A DNA stretch of 64,000 bases from Micromonospora sp. 15K316 (GCF_004348525.1 NZ_SMKG01000001.1:1-64000); one strand, 5' to 3'. Numbered from the stretch's first letter, positions 9,507 to 18,673 are shown. Translations and numbers: made by a program. Notes: a model not told the origin generated them from the sequence alone.

Positions 9507-9525
9507 GAAGGTTAGGCTACCCTAA
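9507..9525. promoter_or_regulatory. IdeR/DtxR-type iron box upstream of the SIP gene
   Basis: GAAGGTTAGGCTACCCTAA matches the mycobacterial IdeR consensus TTAGGTTAGGCTAACCTAA at 16 of 19 positions. It lies just upstream of the minus-strand SIP start. Confidence 0.8.
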
Positions 9526-9568
9526 CCAGCATTCCCGGTGAGCGGAAGTCCGCCGCCGGGCCCGGAGT

Positions 9569-11542
9569 TCACACCTCGATGTACGAGCCCATGATGACCG
9601 TGCGATCGCGGGGCAGGCAGAAGTGTTCGGCGGCGTCGGCGGTGATGAACGAGGTCGTGATGAAGAGCCGCTTGCGCCAGCGCGGCATGGTCGGCCGGTC
9701 GCCGGCGCGCAGCTCGATCTTGGAGAGGAAGTAGGACGCCTCGCCGGCGTCGATCCGCCCCTCGACATCGCCCGCGTTCAACCTCCGCAGCGTCTCGGGC
9801 ACGTCCGGGCTCTCCATGTAGCCGAAGTAGGCGCTCACGTGGGTGATGCCGTCGTCGGAGTAACCGAGGTCGTCGACGACGATCCGCTGGTCCGCGGAGA
9901 CCCGGGGCACCGGCTTGGTCTCGATCGAGAGGATCACCACGTGCTCGTGGCGTACGTGGTTGTGCTCGACGTTGGCGCGCATCGCGAGCGGCACTGTCTG
10001 CTTACCCCGGTTGAGGAAGATGGCCGTGCCGGGGACGCGCCGGGCGAGCTTGCCGTCCTCGCGCAGCTCCTCGACGAACTCCCGCAGCGAGCCCTCGTGC
10101 CGCTGGCGTTCGCTGGTGACGATCTCGCGTCCGCGTTTCCAGGTCGTCATGACCGTGAAGGCGGCGAGGCCGATCAACAACGGCACCCACGCGCCGTGCA
10201 GCAGCTTCGTCGCGTTGGCCCCCAGGAGCAGCAGGTCCCACACCAGCAGCGGCACCGCGCCCAGCGCGAGCAGCCACAGCGGGACCTTCCACTTCCAACG
10301 GCCGAGGTAGAACAGGAGGAAGGTGCTGATCGTGATCGTCGCGGTCACCGCCATGCCGTACGCGAACGCCAGCCCGGTCGAGCTGCCGTAGGCGAGAACG
10401 AGGGTGAGCACCGCCACCATCAGCAGCCAGTTGACCCACGGGACGTAGACCTGCCCGATGGTGGACTCCGAGGTGTGCAGGATCCGCAGCCGGGGCAGGT
10501 AGCCGAGCTCCGCGGCCTGTGAGGCGACCGAGAAGGCGCCGGTGATCACGGACTGGGAGGCGATGACCGTCGCAGCGGTGGCGAGCAGGGTCAGCGGGAG
10601 CCGACCCCAGTCGGGCGCGAGCAGGAAGAACGGACTGCTGATGTTGCTCGGGTCCTTCAGGATCAGCGCGCCCTGGCCGAGATAGCTCAGCGCCAACGCG
10701 GGAAACACCAGGACCAGCCAGGCTCGGGTGATCGACCGGCGACCGAAGTGCCCCAGGTCGGCGTAGAGCGCCTCGGCGCCGGTCACGGCGAGCACCACTG
10801 CGGCGAGGGCGAAGAACGCGACCTCGAAGCGGCCGGCCAGGAATCCCAGCGCGTAGGTCGGCGACAGCGCCTTGAGGATGTCCGGGTGCGCGGCGATGCC
10901 CCGCACTCCGCAGACGGCGACGGTGAGGAACCAGACGATCATGATGGGCCCGAAGAGGCGGCCGACCGCCGCGCTCCCCCGGCGTTGGGCGACGAAGAGT
11001 AGCGCGATGATCACCACGGTGATGGGGACGACGAGATCCTCGAGCGAAGGTTCGACGACCTTGAGCCCCTCGACGGCGGAGAGCACCGAGATCGCCGGCG
11101 TGATCATGCTGTCGCCGAAGAAGAGCGCCGCGCCGAAGATGCCGAGCGCCACGAGCAGCGGCACCGCTCGCCCACCGCGCCGGACGTTGCGGCGCAGCAG
11201 GGTGATGAGGGCCATGATGCCCCCCTCGCCGTCGTTGTCGGCGCGCAGCGCCAGCAGCACGTAGGTGACCGTCACGATGATCATCACGGTCCAGAACACC
11301 AGCGACACCACGCCGAACACGTTCTCGGTACTGACCGGGACGGGATGCGGATCGCTCGGGTTGAACACCGTCTGCATCGCGTAGATCGGGCTGGTGCCGA
11401 TGTCGCCGAAGACGACGCCCAAGGCGCCGACGACCAGTGCGAGTCGCACGCTGTCCCGGGCGACCGAGCTGCTGGCCCCCAACGGACGCGACGCCGGTCC
11501 GGCCTCGGGCGTGCCCGGTTGCTGGCGCTCGGTCACGGCCAT
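9569..11542 (-). CDS. kup: Kup-type potassium uptake protein
   Basis: The protein has 657 residues with about 12 membrane spans in the first 450 residues. The family signature GALGVVFGDIGTSPIYAMQTVF stands near residue 35, and DNDGEGGIMAL and GDSMITPAISVLSAVEG follow. The cytoplasmic C-terminus (GTAIFLNRG..., HNHVRHEHVVILS) is also typical. Kup proteins import K+ in symport with H+. The frame is open to 11674, but the ATG at 11542 is preceded by a GGGGGG run and gives the normal N-terminus. No c-di-AMP riboswitch could be recognised in the 211 bases upstream. Confidence 0.93.
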   Translation of the reverse strand: MAVTERQQPGTPEAGPASRPLGASSSVARDSVRLALVVGALGVVFGDIGTSPIYAMQTVFNPSDPHPVPVSTENVFGVVSLVFWTVMIIVTVTYVLLALRADNDGEGGIMALITLLRRNVRRGGRAVPLLVALGIFGAALFFGDSMITPAISVLSAVEGLKVVEPSLEDLVVPITVVIIALLFVAQRRGSAAVGRLFGPIMIVWFLTVAVCGVRGIAAHPDILKALSPTYALGFLAGRFEVAFFALAAVVLAVTGAEALYADLGHFGRRSITRAWLVLVFPALALSYLGQGALILKDPSNISSPFFLLAPDWGRLPLTLLATAATVIASQSVITGAFSVASQAAELGYLPRLRILHTSESTIGQVYVPWVNWLLMVAVLTLVLAYGSSTGLAFAYGMAVTATITISTFLLFYLGRWKWKVPLWLLALGAVPLLVWDLLLLGANATKLLHGAWVPLLIGLAAFTVMTTWKRGREIVTSERQRHEGSLREFVEELREDGKLARRVPGTAIFLNRGKQTVPLAMRANVEHNHVRHEHVVILSIETKPVPRVSADQRIVVDDLGYSDDGITHVSAYFGYMESPDVPETLRRLNAGDVEGRIDAGEASYFLSKIELRAGDRPTMPRWRKRLFITTSFITADAAEHFCLPRDRTVIMGSYIEV

Positions 11543-11753
11543 CCCCCCTGTAGCCGGCGACGGCACCGGCTGGACGCCTGGGGCACCGGATGCCCGACGT
11601 CGGCATATCGGCACATTACCGGCAGAACGAAGCCCTCGGCGGCCGGTCATGGACAGTCGCGGGTGCCGGAACACCGATCAACGCCCCGGACGTGCGCGTC
11701 GGGGGCGCGGCCGGCTCCCGCCGGTGACCGGGCCGTCCGCCCCGCCGGTGCGC

Positions 11754-12572
11754 TCAGCCGCGCAGCAGCGTCCTGATGTCCGCGAAGAGCCGCTCGTCCG
11801 CGGCGGCGGCCTCCTCGGAGGTCGCGTCCTGCTGGATGAAGTTGTGCTCCAGCCCGGGCTCCTGCCGGTGCAGCACCCGGACCCCGGCCTCGGCCAGCCG
11901 GCGGGCGTAAGCGTTCCCCTCGTCGCGCAGCGCGTCGTGCTCCGCGGTCACGATGACGGTGGCCGGCATGCCGTGCAGGTCCGCCACCAGCAGCGGACTG
12001 GCGGGGACACGGTCGGCGGCGCGAGGCGTCCACTGCGCGACGGCCCAGGTGAGGAAGTCGGTGTCCAAGGCGTGGCCCGACCCCTCGTCGACGACGCTCG
12101 GCTGCGCGAGCGTCAGGTCCGTGTTGGGGAACATCAGGACCTGCGCTTCGGGAAGCTGCTCCCCCGCGTCGCGCAATCGAAGGCAGGCCATGGTGGCGAG
12201 GTAGCCGCCGGCGCTGTCGCCGGCCACCGCGACCGGCCGGGCCCAGCGCAGGACCGCCGCCACGTCGTCGATGGCCGCGGGATACGGGTGTTCGGGGGCG
12301 AGCCGGTACTCCACGGCCAGCACCTCGACGTCGCAGGCGTCGGCGAGGCGCCGGCAGATGCGGTCGTGGGTGTCCAGGTCACCCAGGACGAAGCCGCCGC
12401 CATGGGCGAAGACCACCCGCGGCCGCGCCTGCTCGGCCGGGCGGTAGTGGCGCAGCCGGAGGCCGTCGGGCCCCTCGACGTCCCGCACGTGAGCCAGCCC
12501 GGGCCCCTGGGGACGCGCGGCAGCGCGGCGACGTGACCCTTCGCGGAGTTCCGACGCATCGAAGGAAGCCAT
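11754..12572 (-). CDS. alpha/beta hydrolase, HSL/family IV esterase
   Basis: The protein has 272 residues. It carries the family IV oxyanion motif HGGGFVLGD, the nucleophile motif GDSAGG, and a C-terminal part with a likely catalytic Asp (TAEHDALRDEG) and His (GLEHNF). YRLAPEHPYPAAIDD is the standard hormone-sensitive-lipase-like block. It should hydrolyse short-chain esters or lactones in the cytoplasm; the natural substrate is unknown. I chose the ATG at 12572 because GGAGGAGAG lies just upstream; the longer frame to 12722 would add a Pro/Arg-rich leader. Confidence 0.9.
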   Translation of the reverse strand: MASFDASELREGSRRRAAARPQGPGLAHVRDVEGPDGLRLRHYRPAEQARPRVVFAHGGGFVLGDLDTHDRICRRLADACDVEVLAVEYRLAPEHPYPAAIDDVAAVLRWARPVAVAGDSAGGYLATMACLRLRDAGEQLPEAQVLMFPNTDLTLAQPSVVDEGSGHALDTDFLTWAVAQWTPRAADRVPASPLLVADLHGMPATVIVTAEHDALRDEGNAYARRLAEAGVRVLHRQEPGLEHNFIQQDATSEEAAAADERLFADIRTLLRG

Positions 12573-12780
12573 GGGACTCTCTCCTCCGGAATGATCAACG
12601 CCGGGACGCCGGGTCCCGGCCGCCCTCGCGACCGGCGCGGCGGGCCGCGGCGCATCGGGCGACGCCGGCGGCGAGTCAGACTCTAACGCCCGTCGGCCCC
12701 GGCGCTCGTACGACCGGGACAACCCATGAAGATGTCCGGTGGGCGCGCGTTCCGCACGAACGACCGGGGCGTTCCGTGGT

Positions 12781-12821
12781 GGGCTCGGTGACCTCGTCGC
12801 GGTGCTGAGGTCACCGAGCCC
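12781..12821. terminator. perfect 14-bp hairpin downstream of the PhoD/propeller gene
   Basis: GGGCTCGGTGACCT at 12781-12794 pairs with AGGTCACCGAGCCC at 12808-12821 around a 13-base loop. It lies 22 bases beyond the minus-strand stop codon at 12844. Confidence 0.75.
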
Positions 12822-12843
12822 GTCGCACGGGGATCCGTACCGG

Positions 12844-13911
12844 TCAGCCCGCCGGGTTCGCGGCGCGGGCCTTGCGCCGGCGCAGCTCCTCCGCCGAGAC
12901 CTGCCAGGTGGAGTTCGTCGCGCCGAGGCCGAGGAGCACCTGGTCGAAGGAGTTCCCGTCGGTGTCGTCGGTGTAGCAGACGCTCACCTCGCCCCACGGC
13001 GAGGCGGCGACCGCCATCTGGTCCTGGCGACCGGTGGTGGTCTGGCTCAGCGCCTGGGCCGGGAGCCGGCCGGTCGCCGTACCGTCCGGGTTGAGTCCCC
13101 GCGCCCAGACATCGGCGCCGGCGACCGTCCAACCCACGACGACGTTGTCCTGGTCGTCGATGCCGACGCCGGGTGTGGTGGCGCCGGCACCGGTGGAGAC
13201 CTCGACCTCGGGGTGCCGTGCGGCGCCGGCGGCGGTGAACGAGCGCTGCCAGACGCCGCGAGTGCCGGTGTGGTCGGATTCCCACGCCACCGTGAAGTCA
13301 CCGGTGACGTTCGCGGCGACCAAGGCGCGCCGCTGCTGCCCGTCGCTCTGCGCGTTGGCCGTACGCCGCGACAGCACCACGGATCCGTTGGAACGCGCCA
13401 GCCGGGTGAGGCCGACGTTGTAGAAGCCGTTGGCGTCGGCGTCCTCGTCCCAGACCACCAGCGCCTCGCCGGAGGCGGAGACCGCCACGTCGGGACGGTG
13501 GTGTGCGCCCGTCGACTGTGACGCGGTCACCTCGTACGCCTTGGTGGTGGCGGCGGTGAACCCGGCGGCCCGGACGGTGGCGGGCGTGGTGCCCTGGATG
13601 TCCTCCCAGACCACGGTGAATCCGGTGGCGGCGGCGTTGTTGGGCGCGCCGTCCGGGTCCACACCCACCTTCGGCCAGATCTGCTGCCCGGCGTCGCTCG
13701 CACACCGGCGATGACGTGCACCGAGCGCGCGTCGGCGTGGCGGGAGACGACGGAGCCGGAGGCGGACGCTGTCGGGCGCCGGGTCACCGGACGCCACACC
13801 GAGTTTGAAGGGGTACGGCACCGCGGCTCGGGCACCCCGCAGGGGCGTCAACGCGGCTCCCGCGGCGGTCAGTCCACCGAGGACGAATATGCGACGGCTC
13901 AGCCTTGTCAT
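12844..13911 (-). pseudogene. PhoD N-terminal remnant fused to beta-propeller repeats, probably frameshifted
   Basis: The frame encodes 355 residues from the ATG at 13911. Residues 1-30 are a Tat-like signal (SRRIF, hydrophobic core, ARA), and residues 31-50 read YPFKLGVASGDPAPDSV, the start of PhoD alkaline phosphatases. The PhoD catalytic domain is absent. Next comes an Arg-rich stretch (about 51-75) typical of out-of-frame GC-rich DNA, while the neighbouring frame there reads GSVVSRHADARSV, which resembles the downstream repeats. From about residue 78 there are four or five units of about 50 residues, with motifs such as TVVWED, LVVWDED, TVAWESD and VVVGWTV, i.e. propeller blades. Adding one G at the GGG tract at 13687-13689 would join the frames. 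I read this as a recombination scar between two secreted-protein genes. An expressed chimera is possible. Confidence 0.55.
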
Positions 13912-14179
13912 GGCGAGCACTTTCGAGAACGTCGATGAACGGCGGGCGTTTCGACCCGGAATCCGGAGTGACACGACGCTGTCCGCTTCACGGCGATCCG
14001 GTGTACGAGCCCGGGATAGCCACCGCCCCGGCGAAATTCGATTGCCGGACGCCACTCGTTCCACGAGGGTGGTGCCCATGAGGTTCTGACGGACAACACC
14101 CACGTCTTCTCCGAGGCGCCGTGACACCGGCCGGCGCCGCGTTGTCGTCCACCCTCCCCTCAGCGAGAAGTGAGCCTCC

Positions 14180-15367
14180 TTGTCCCCGTACGCCTCCGCC
14201 TCGGAGTTCCGCCCGCAGTCCACCCCCGCCACCGTCACCGTCTTCGCCTCGGCCGAGAGCTGGATCGAGTCGGACGCCCTCCGGCAGTGCCAGCAGGTGG
14301 CCGCCCTCGACGGCATGGTCCACGTCGCCGCCATGCCGGACCTGCATCCGGGCAAGGGCGCCCCCATCGGCGCGGCCATGTCCTCCACCGTGCTGTACCC
14401 GTTCCTGGTCGGCTCCGACATCGGGTGCGGCATCGCGGTCTTCCCGATCAGGCTCAAGCGCGCCGTACCCGAGAGGCTCGCCGCCCGGTTCCCCGACCTC
14501 GATTGGCCGCTGGATCCCGAACGGGACGCCGACGACCCCGCCTGGGCCGTCGTCGAGGACGACCTTCCCGCCGGCCACCTCGACGGGCTCGGGACGGTCG
14601 GCCGGGGCAACCACTTCGTGGAGCTGGCCCGGATCGGCACGGTCTTCGAGCCGGGCCACGCCACGAGGATCGGGCTCGACGCCGGAGACCTCGTGCTCGT
14701 CGTGCACAGCGGCTCCCGCGGGCTCGGCGAGCGGATCCTGCGGGCGCACACCGAGATCCACGGCGCCGGTCCCGCTCCGGACGCCGCCGCCTACCTGACG
14801 TCGCACGACGAGGCCGTCCGGTGGGGATCGCTCAACCGGCGGCTGCTCGCCGCGCGGGTCGCCCACGCCCTCGGGGCCGAGCCCAGCGAGCCGCTCGTCG
14901 ACCAGTGCCACAACCTCGTCGAGATCCGCGACGGGCGCTACCTGCACCGCAAGGGGGCGGCGCCGGGTGACGGCCGCGACGTGCTGATCGCCGGTACCCG
15001 CGGCACCCCGTCCTACCTCGTGGCCGCGCACGCCGGCCCGGCCGCCAACCACTCGGTGGCCCACGGCGCGGGTCGGAAGATGTCCCGTGCCGACGCCCTG
15101 CGCCGCGGCCGGGCCAAGCACACCGTCGAGGAGCTGCGCCGCACCCCGGTCGGCTCGGTGGTGGTCTGCGGCGAGCGGCAGTTGCTCTTCGAGGAGGCGC
15201 CCTCGGCCTACAAGCGCATCGAGCGGGTCGTCGCCGACCTCGTCGACCATGAGCTCGCCACCCCCGTGGCCACCACCGTGCCGCTGGTCACCTACAAGAC
15301 GCCCGAGGTCGACGCGGCGACGCGATCCGACCGCCGGGCCGGCAACCGGGGGCGGCGGCGCGCGTGA
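14180..15367 (+). CDS. RtcB-family RNA ligase (RtcB2 type, paired with PrfH)
   Basis: The protein has 395 residues and starts at TTG. Motifs of the RtcB family are present in order: MPDLHPGKGAPIGAA, GSDIGCGIAVFP (metal-binding Cys), GRGNHF, HSGSRGLG, GTRGTPSYLV and AHGAGRKMSR, which contains the His that is guanylylated. RtcB joins RNA ends with 2',3'-cyclic phosphate or 3'-phosphate to 5'-OH ends using GTP and Mn2+. This is the short bacterial version. The downstream gene overlaps its stop codon by GTGA and encodes PrfH, so this copy belongs to the RtcB-PrfH module that repairs rRNA cut in the decoding centre, rather than to general tRNA splicing. The weak ribosome site makes the start a little uncertain. 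Confidence 0.92.
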   Translation: MSPYASASEFRPQSTPATVTVFASAESWIESDALRQCQQVAALDGMVHVAAMPDLHPGKGAPIGAAMSSTVLYPFLVGSDIGCGIAVFPIRLKRAVPERLAARFPDLDWPLDPERDADDPAWAVVEDDLPAGHLDGLGTVGRGNHFVELARIGTVFEPGHATRIGLDAGDLVLVVHSGSRGLGERILRAHTEIHGAGPAPDAAAYLTSHDEAVRWGSLNRRLLAARVAHALGAEPSEPLVDQCHNLVEIRDGRYLHRKGAAPGDGRDVLIAGTRGTPSYLVAAHAGPAANHSVAHGAGRKMSRADALRRGRAKHTVEELRRTPVGSVVVCGERQLLFEEAPSAYKRIERVVADLVDHELATPVATTVPLVTYKTPEVDAATRSDRRAGNRGRRRA

Positions 15368-16035
15368 CCGTCCACCTGTTCCTCTCCGCCGGCCGCGGCC
15401 CGCAGGAGTGCGCCTGGGCGCTCACCCGGCTGCTGCGCCGGCTGGAGGCCGACGCCACCCGGCGGGGCCTGACCACCCGGCGGATCCAGACCGTGCCCGG
15501 TGAACGGCCCGACACCCACCGGTCGGCGTTGCTCCGGATCGACGGCGGCGACGCCGAGGAGTTCACCGCCGGGTGGACCGGCACGCTCTGCTGGCAGGCG
15601 CCCAGCCCGTACCGGGCGAGCACCGGTCGGAAGAACTGGTACGTGGTCGCCCGGCCCTGCCGGCTCGACGGCCCGACGACGAGTTTCTCGGCGGACGACG
15701 TCGACGTCGTCGCCTGCCGGACCGGCGGCCGGGGTGGCCAGCACCGGAACAAGGCCAGCACCGCGGTGCGGGCCACCCACCGCCCGACCGGCATCGTCGT
15801 CGTGGTCGACACCGAGCGGCAGTTCAGCCTCAACCGCCGGATCGCGCTGCGACGGCTGCGGCAGCGCGTCGAGGACGGCGACGAGGCGGCCCGGCGCGAC
15901 GTCGTCACCGACCGGTGGCGGATCCACGACGAGCTGGTACGCGGCGACCCCACCCGGGTCGAGCGCCCGGAGCCGGCGGGGCGCGACCCGGCCCCTCGGC
16001 GGTCACGGCCGGTGCGGGGGCGCTCCCCGCGCTGA
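15364..16035 (+). CDS. prfH: PrfH, peptide chain release factor H homologue
   Basis: The protein has 223 residues. The GTG start overlaps the rtcB stop (GTGA), so the two are translationally coupled. The peptidyl-tRNA hydrolysis motif GGQ is at residues 124-126 within TGGRGGQHRNK, followed by the usual ASTAVRATHRPTGI. As in other PrfH proteins, the codon-recognition domain of RF1/RF2 is missing and a short N-terminal domain (LFLSAGRGPQECAWAL) replaces it. Known PrfH proteins release peptides from ribosomes damaged in the 16S decoding region, after which RtcB reseals the rRNA. The C-terminal 30 residues are Arg/Pro-rich. Confidence 0.9.
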   Translation: MTVHLFLSAGRGPQECAWALTRLLRRLEADATRRGLTTRRIQTVPGERPDTHRSALLRIDGGDAEEFTAGWTGTLCWQAPSPYRASTGRKNWYVVARPCRLDGPTTSFSADDVDVVACRTGGRGGQHRNKASTAVRATHRPTGIVVVVDTERQFSLNRRIALRRLRQRVEDGDEAARRDVVTDRWRIHDELVRGDPTRVERPEPAGRDPAPRRSRPVRGRSPR

Positions 16036-16140
16036 CCTCGCGGCGGCGGGCGCCGGCCGCTCGGCGACGGCACGGTGACGCCACAGAGACGGCGGCCGGG
16101 GACCATTCGGACACAGCCCCTCCGCCCCTCAGGAGGAACG

Positions 16141-16503
16141 ATGGACTCCGTCATCCTGCCCGAGCTGCCCACCTACCTCTTCGCCCCCAACCTGGCCGGC
16201 GTCCTGTCCTTGGCGGTCACCTTCCTGCTGCCGCTGGTCGCCGCCCTGTTCATGGGCACCTCCTGGTCGGCGTTCCGCAAGGGCCTGGTGCTGCTCCTCG
16301 TCTCGGCCGTGAAGACCTTCCTCGAGGCCTGGCTGGTCGCCGTCGAGGCGGACAGCGGCTTCAACGTCGGGGAGACGGCGTACGCGGTGGTGGTGAACTT
16401 CGGCCTGGCGGTCGTCTTCTACTCCGGCCTGCTGCGGCACACGCCGGTCCAGCAGGCGGCCATCACCCGCGGCCCGGTCAAGGAGCACGCCGCCGCCGGC
16501 TGA
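16141..16503 (+). CDS. small integral membrane protein, function unknown
   Basis: The protein has 120 residues. The ATG at 16141 directly follows AGGAGGAACG, one of the strongest ribosome sites in the window. Three hydrophobic spans are visible: LAGVLSLAVTFLLPLVAALFM, GLVLLLVSAVKTFLEAWLVAV and YAVVVNFGLAVVFYSGLL, with short basic loops between them. I do not recognise a family; size and topology are compatible with a holin-like or accessory membrane protein. It lies 105 bases after prfH on the same strand and could be part of that transcript. Confidence 0.75.
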   Translation: MDSVILPELPTYLFAPNLAGVLSLAVTFLLPLVAALFMGTSWSAFRKGLVLLLVSAVKTFLEAWLVAVEADSGFNVGETAYAVVVNFGLAVVFYSGLLRHTPVQQAAITRGPVKEHAAAG

Positions 16504-16681
16504 TCCCCGCTCGCGGGCCTGCGGCGCCGCCGGTCCGGGGTCGGAACGGGCACGCGCCGACGGGCCGGCCACAGTGGATTCCGGTGCTAAAGTCGACAGC
16601 TATCGATGGTTGAGGTCGCCCGCCGACGACTGTCGTCCGCCGGCGGCCACACCGACCGCAGCACCCAGCCCGGGAGTGCCC

Positions 16682-17980
16682 ATGTCGAGCCGCCCGCCCC
16701 GCCGGAACCCCTGGTCCCGCCTCATCCAGACATTCGTCGTCCTCGGTGCGCTGATCGCGTCCACCGCGTCCGGGCCGGCGGCGATCGCCTCGCCGGGAGC
16801 GTCCGGCACCGGCCCGACCAACCCGGTAGTCGCCTGGGACCTCCACGCGCAGACCGCGATCTGGGACGTCGCGGCGCAGCAGCCGAACGAGCAGGTACGC
16901 AGCTTCGCGATGGTGAACGGCGCCGTCTACGACGCGGTCAACGCGATCGCGGGCACCCCCTATCAGCCGTACCTGGTCGCGCCGGCGGCCCGGGGCACCG
17001 AGTCGGTGGACGCCGCCGTCGCCACCGCCGCCCACGGCGTGCTCGCCGCCCTCTTCCCGGCCCAACGGGAACGGCTCCGGACGCAGTACGACGAGGCGCT
17101 GGCCGCGATCCCGCAGGGTCCGCCGAAGCGCGGCGGCGTCCGGGTCGGGGCCCGGGCGGCGGAGGCGATGGTCGCCGCGCGGCAGGACGACGGCGCGTTC
17201 GGCGACCAGCAGTGGACGAGCGGGACCGAGCCCGGCCAGTGGCGTCCCACGCCCCCGCTGTTCCTGTCCCAGGGGGCGTGGACGGGGCACATGCGCCCGT
17301 TCCTGCTCCCCCGCGCGTCGCTGTTCCGCACGCCGGGCCCGCCGCCGCTGACCAGCAGGGCGTACGCTCGCGACGTCGCCGAGGTCGAGGAGCTCGGCTC
17401 GGCGTCGAGCACGGTACGCACCCAGGACCAGACCGAGGCCGCGCTCTGGTGGCACGACCGGCGCTCCGCCAACTGGGGGATCAAGCGTCAACTCGCCACC
17501 ACCCAGCGACTGAACCCCCTGCAGACCGCGCGCTTCTTCGCGATGACCGACCTCGTCGTGGCCGACTCGGGGGTGGCCTGTTTCAGCCAGAAGGAGCACT
17601 GGAGCTACTGGCGTCCGGTCACCGCCATCCCGCTGGCCGACAGCGACGGCAACCCGGCGACGACTGCGGATCCGGACTGGACGCCACTGCTCGTCACGCC
17701 GCCCTTCCCGGAATACCCGTCCGGGCACGCCTGCGGCACCGGCGCGCGGATGTCGCTGTACCGGCACTTCTTCGGCAGGGACGACGTGCCGTTCAGCGGG
17801 TCCAGCGCGGACTCCGGCACGACGCGGCACTTCGGCAGCTTCTCCGAGGCGCTCGACGAGCTCATCGGCGCGCGCGTCTGGGGTGGCGTCCACTTCCGCA
17901 GCGCCGACGTCGACGGCGCGGCGCTCGGTGCGGCCGTCTTCCGTTACGCGGTGCGGCACCACTTCCGTCCGCTGCGGTGA
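16682..17980 (+). CDS. secreted vanadium-haloperoxidase/PAP2-superfamily protein
   Basis: The protein has 432 residues. I start at the ATG at 16682, which follows GGGAGTGCCC and gives a normal signal peptide (RRNPWSRLIQT, hydrophobic core, AIASP). The vanadate/phosphate-binding motifs of the superfamily are present: SYWRPVTAI, then YPSGHACGTG with the catalytic His, then RVWGGVHFRSAD with the Arg and second His. The long helical N-terminal part, NGAVYDAVNAI, is typical of vanadium-dependent haloperoxidases rather than small PAP2 phosphatases. Many bacterial members have no proven halogenation activity, so I call the fold and not the reaction. Confidence 0.85.
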   Translation: MSSRPPRRNPWSRLIQTFVVLGALIASTASGPAAIASPGASGTGPTNPVVAWDLHAQTAIWDVAAQQPNEQVRSFAMVNGAVYDAVNAIAGTPYQPYLVAPAARGTESVDAAVATAAHGVLAALFPAQRERLRTQYDEALAAIPQGPPKRGGVRVGARAAEAMVAARQDDGAFGDQQWTSGTEPGQWRPTPPLFLSQGAWTGHMRPFLLPRASLFRTPGPPPLTSRAYARDVAEVEELGSASSTVRTQDQTEAALWWHDRRSANWGIKRQLATTQRLNPLQTARFFAMTDLVVADSGVACFSQKEHWSYWRPVTAIPLADSDGNPATTADPDWTPLLVTPPFPEYPSGHACGTGARMSLYRHFFGRDDVPFSGSSADSGTTRHFGSFSEALDELIGARVWGGVHFRSADVDGAALGAAVFRYAVRHHFRPLR

Positions 17981-18014
17981 CCCGGGTGGCCCAGGCAGGA
18001 ACGTCCGGGGTGGT

Positions 18015-18596
18015 TCACTGACCGATGCGTCCGTCGATCCGCTCGCGCAGCAGGTCGACGTGCCCCATGTGGCGGCCGTACTCCCAGATCATTCCGACCA
18101 GCATCTCGCGCAGCGACGTCGCCCCTCCACCACTGCCGTGCTGGTTCTGGGGATCGTCGGCGGTGATGTCGAGGCTCGGGGCCTCGGCCACGAACCGGTT
18201 CGCGAAGTCCACCTCCGCACGCCACGCCTCCCACGCCTCGGCGACGACCCGGGGGTCGGGAACGGCGCCGTCGAAGTCGCCGTCACGGTCGGTGTCGGAG
18301 CAGTACAGCTTGGGAACGTCCTGACCCGCCATCAGCACCCGGAACGTCGCGCGTTCCACCTCGGCCAGGTGTCGCACCAGCCCGAGCAGCGACATCGTCG
18401 ACGGCTCCACGGATCGCCGGGCCATGGCCTCCGCGTCGAGACCCGCGCACTTCATCTCCAGCGTGAGCCGGGCGAAGCGGAGGGTCTCGACAAGCGTGGT
18501 GCGCTCGTCGCCCAACGTCGGTCCGTTCTCCCGCGGGTCGTCGTCGGACGGTTTGCCGTCCGCGGTGAACATGTCGGCGCGTCGAGTCGTGGCCAT
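18015..18596 (-). CDS. DinB/DUF664-like protein
   Basis: The protein has 193 residues with the four-helix DinB-like layout: DERTTLVETLRFARLTLEMKCAGL, MSLLGLVRHLAEVERATFRVL with the first metal-type His, and SLREMLVGMIWEYGRHMGHVDLLRERIDG with the last two His. Such proteins are thiol- or metal-dependent small-molecule enzymes, and no substrate can be named. An in-frame ATG also exists at 18608; neither start has a clear ribosome site. It lies downstream of the macro-domain gene on the same strand but behind a possible hairpin. Confidence 0.8.
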   Translation of the reverse strand: MATTRRADMFTADGKPSDDDPRENGPTLGDERTTLVETLRFARLTLEMKCAGLDAEAMARRSVEPSTMSLLGLVRHLAEVERATFRVLMAGQDVPKLYCSDTDRDGDFDGAVPDPRVVAEAWEAWRAEVDFANRFVAEAPSLDITADDPQNQHGSGGGATSLREMLVGMIWEYGRHMGHVDLLRERIDGRIGQ

Positions 18597-18673
18597 GCCC
18601 GACATCATCGGTGAAGCAGCACCCCGCCGGCCACGGATTTCCCGCCCGGCGGCGCACGCGCTCCAGCACCCGG

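Noticed and set aside
11543..11753. Possible c-di-AMP riboswitch upstream of kup.
   Set aside because: I could not find the conserved core or the expected paired elements; the region is short and GC-rich.
13912..14751. Upstream in-frame extension of the PhoD/propeller gene.
   Set aside because: The extension is antisense to rtcB and has no recognisable sequence; the Tat-like signal marks the start at 13911.
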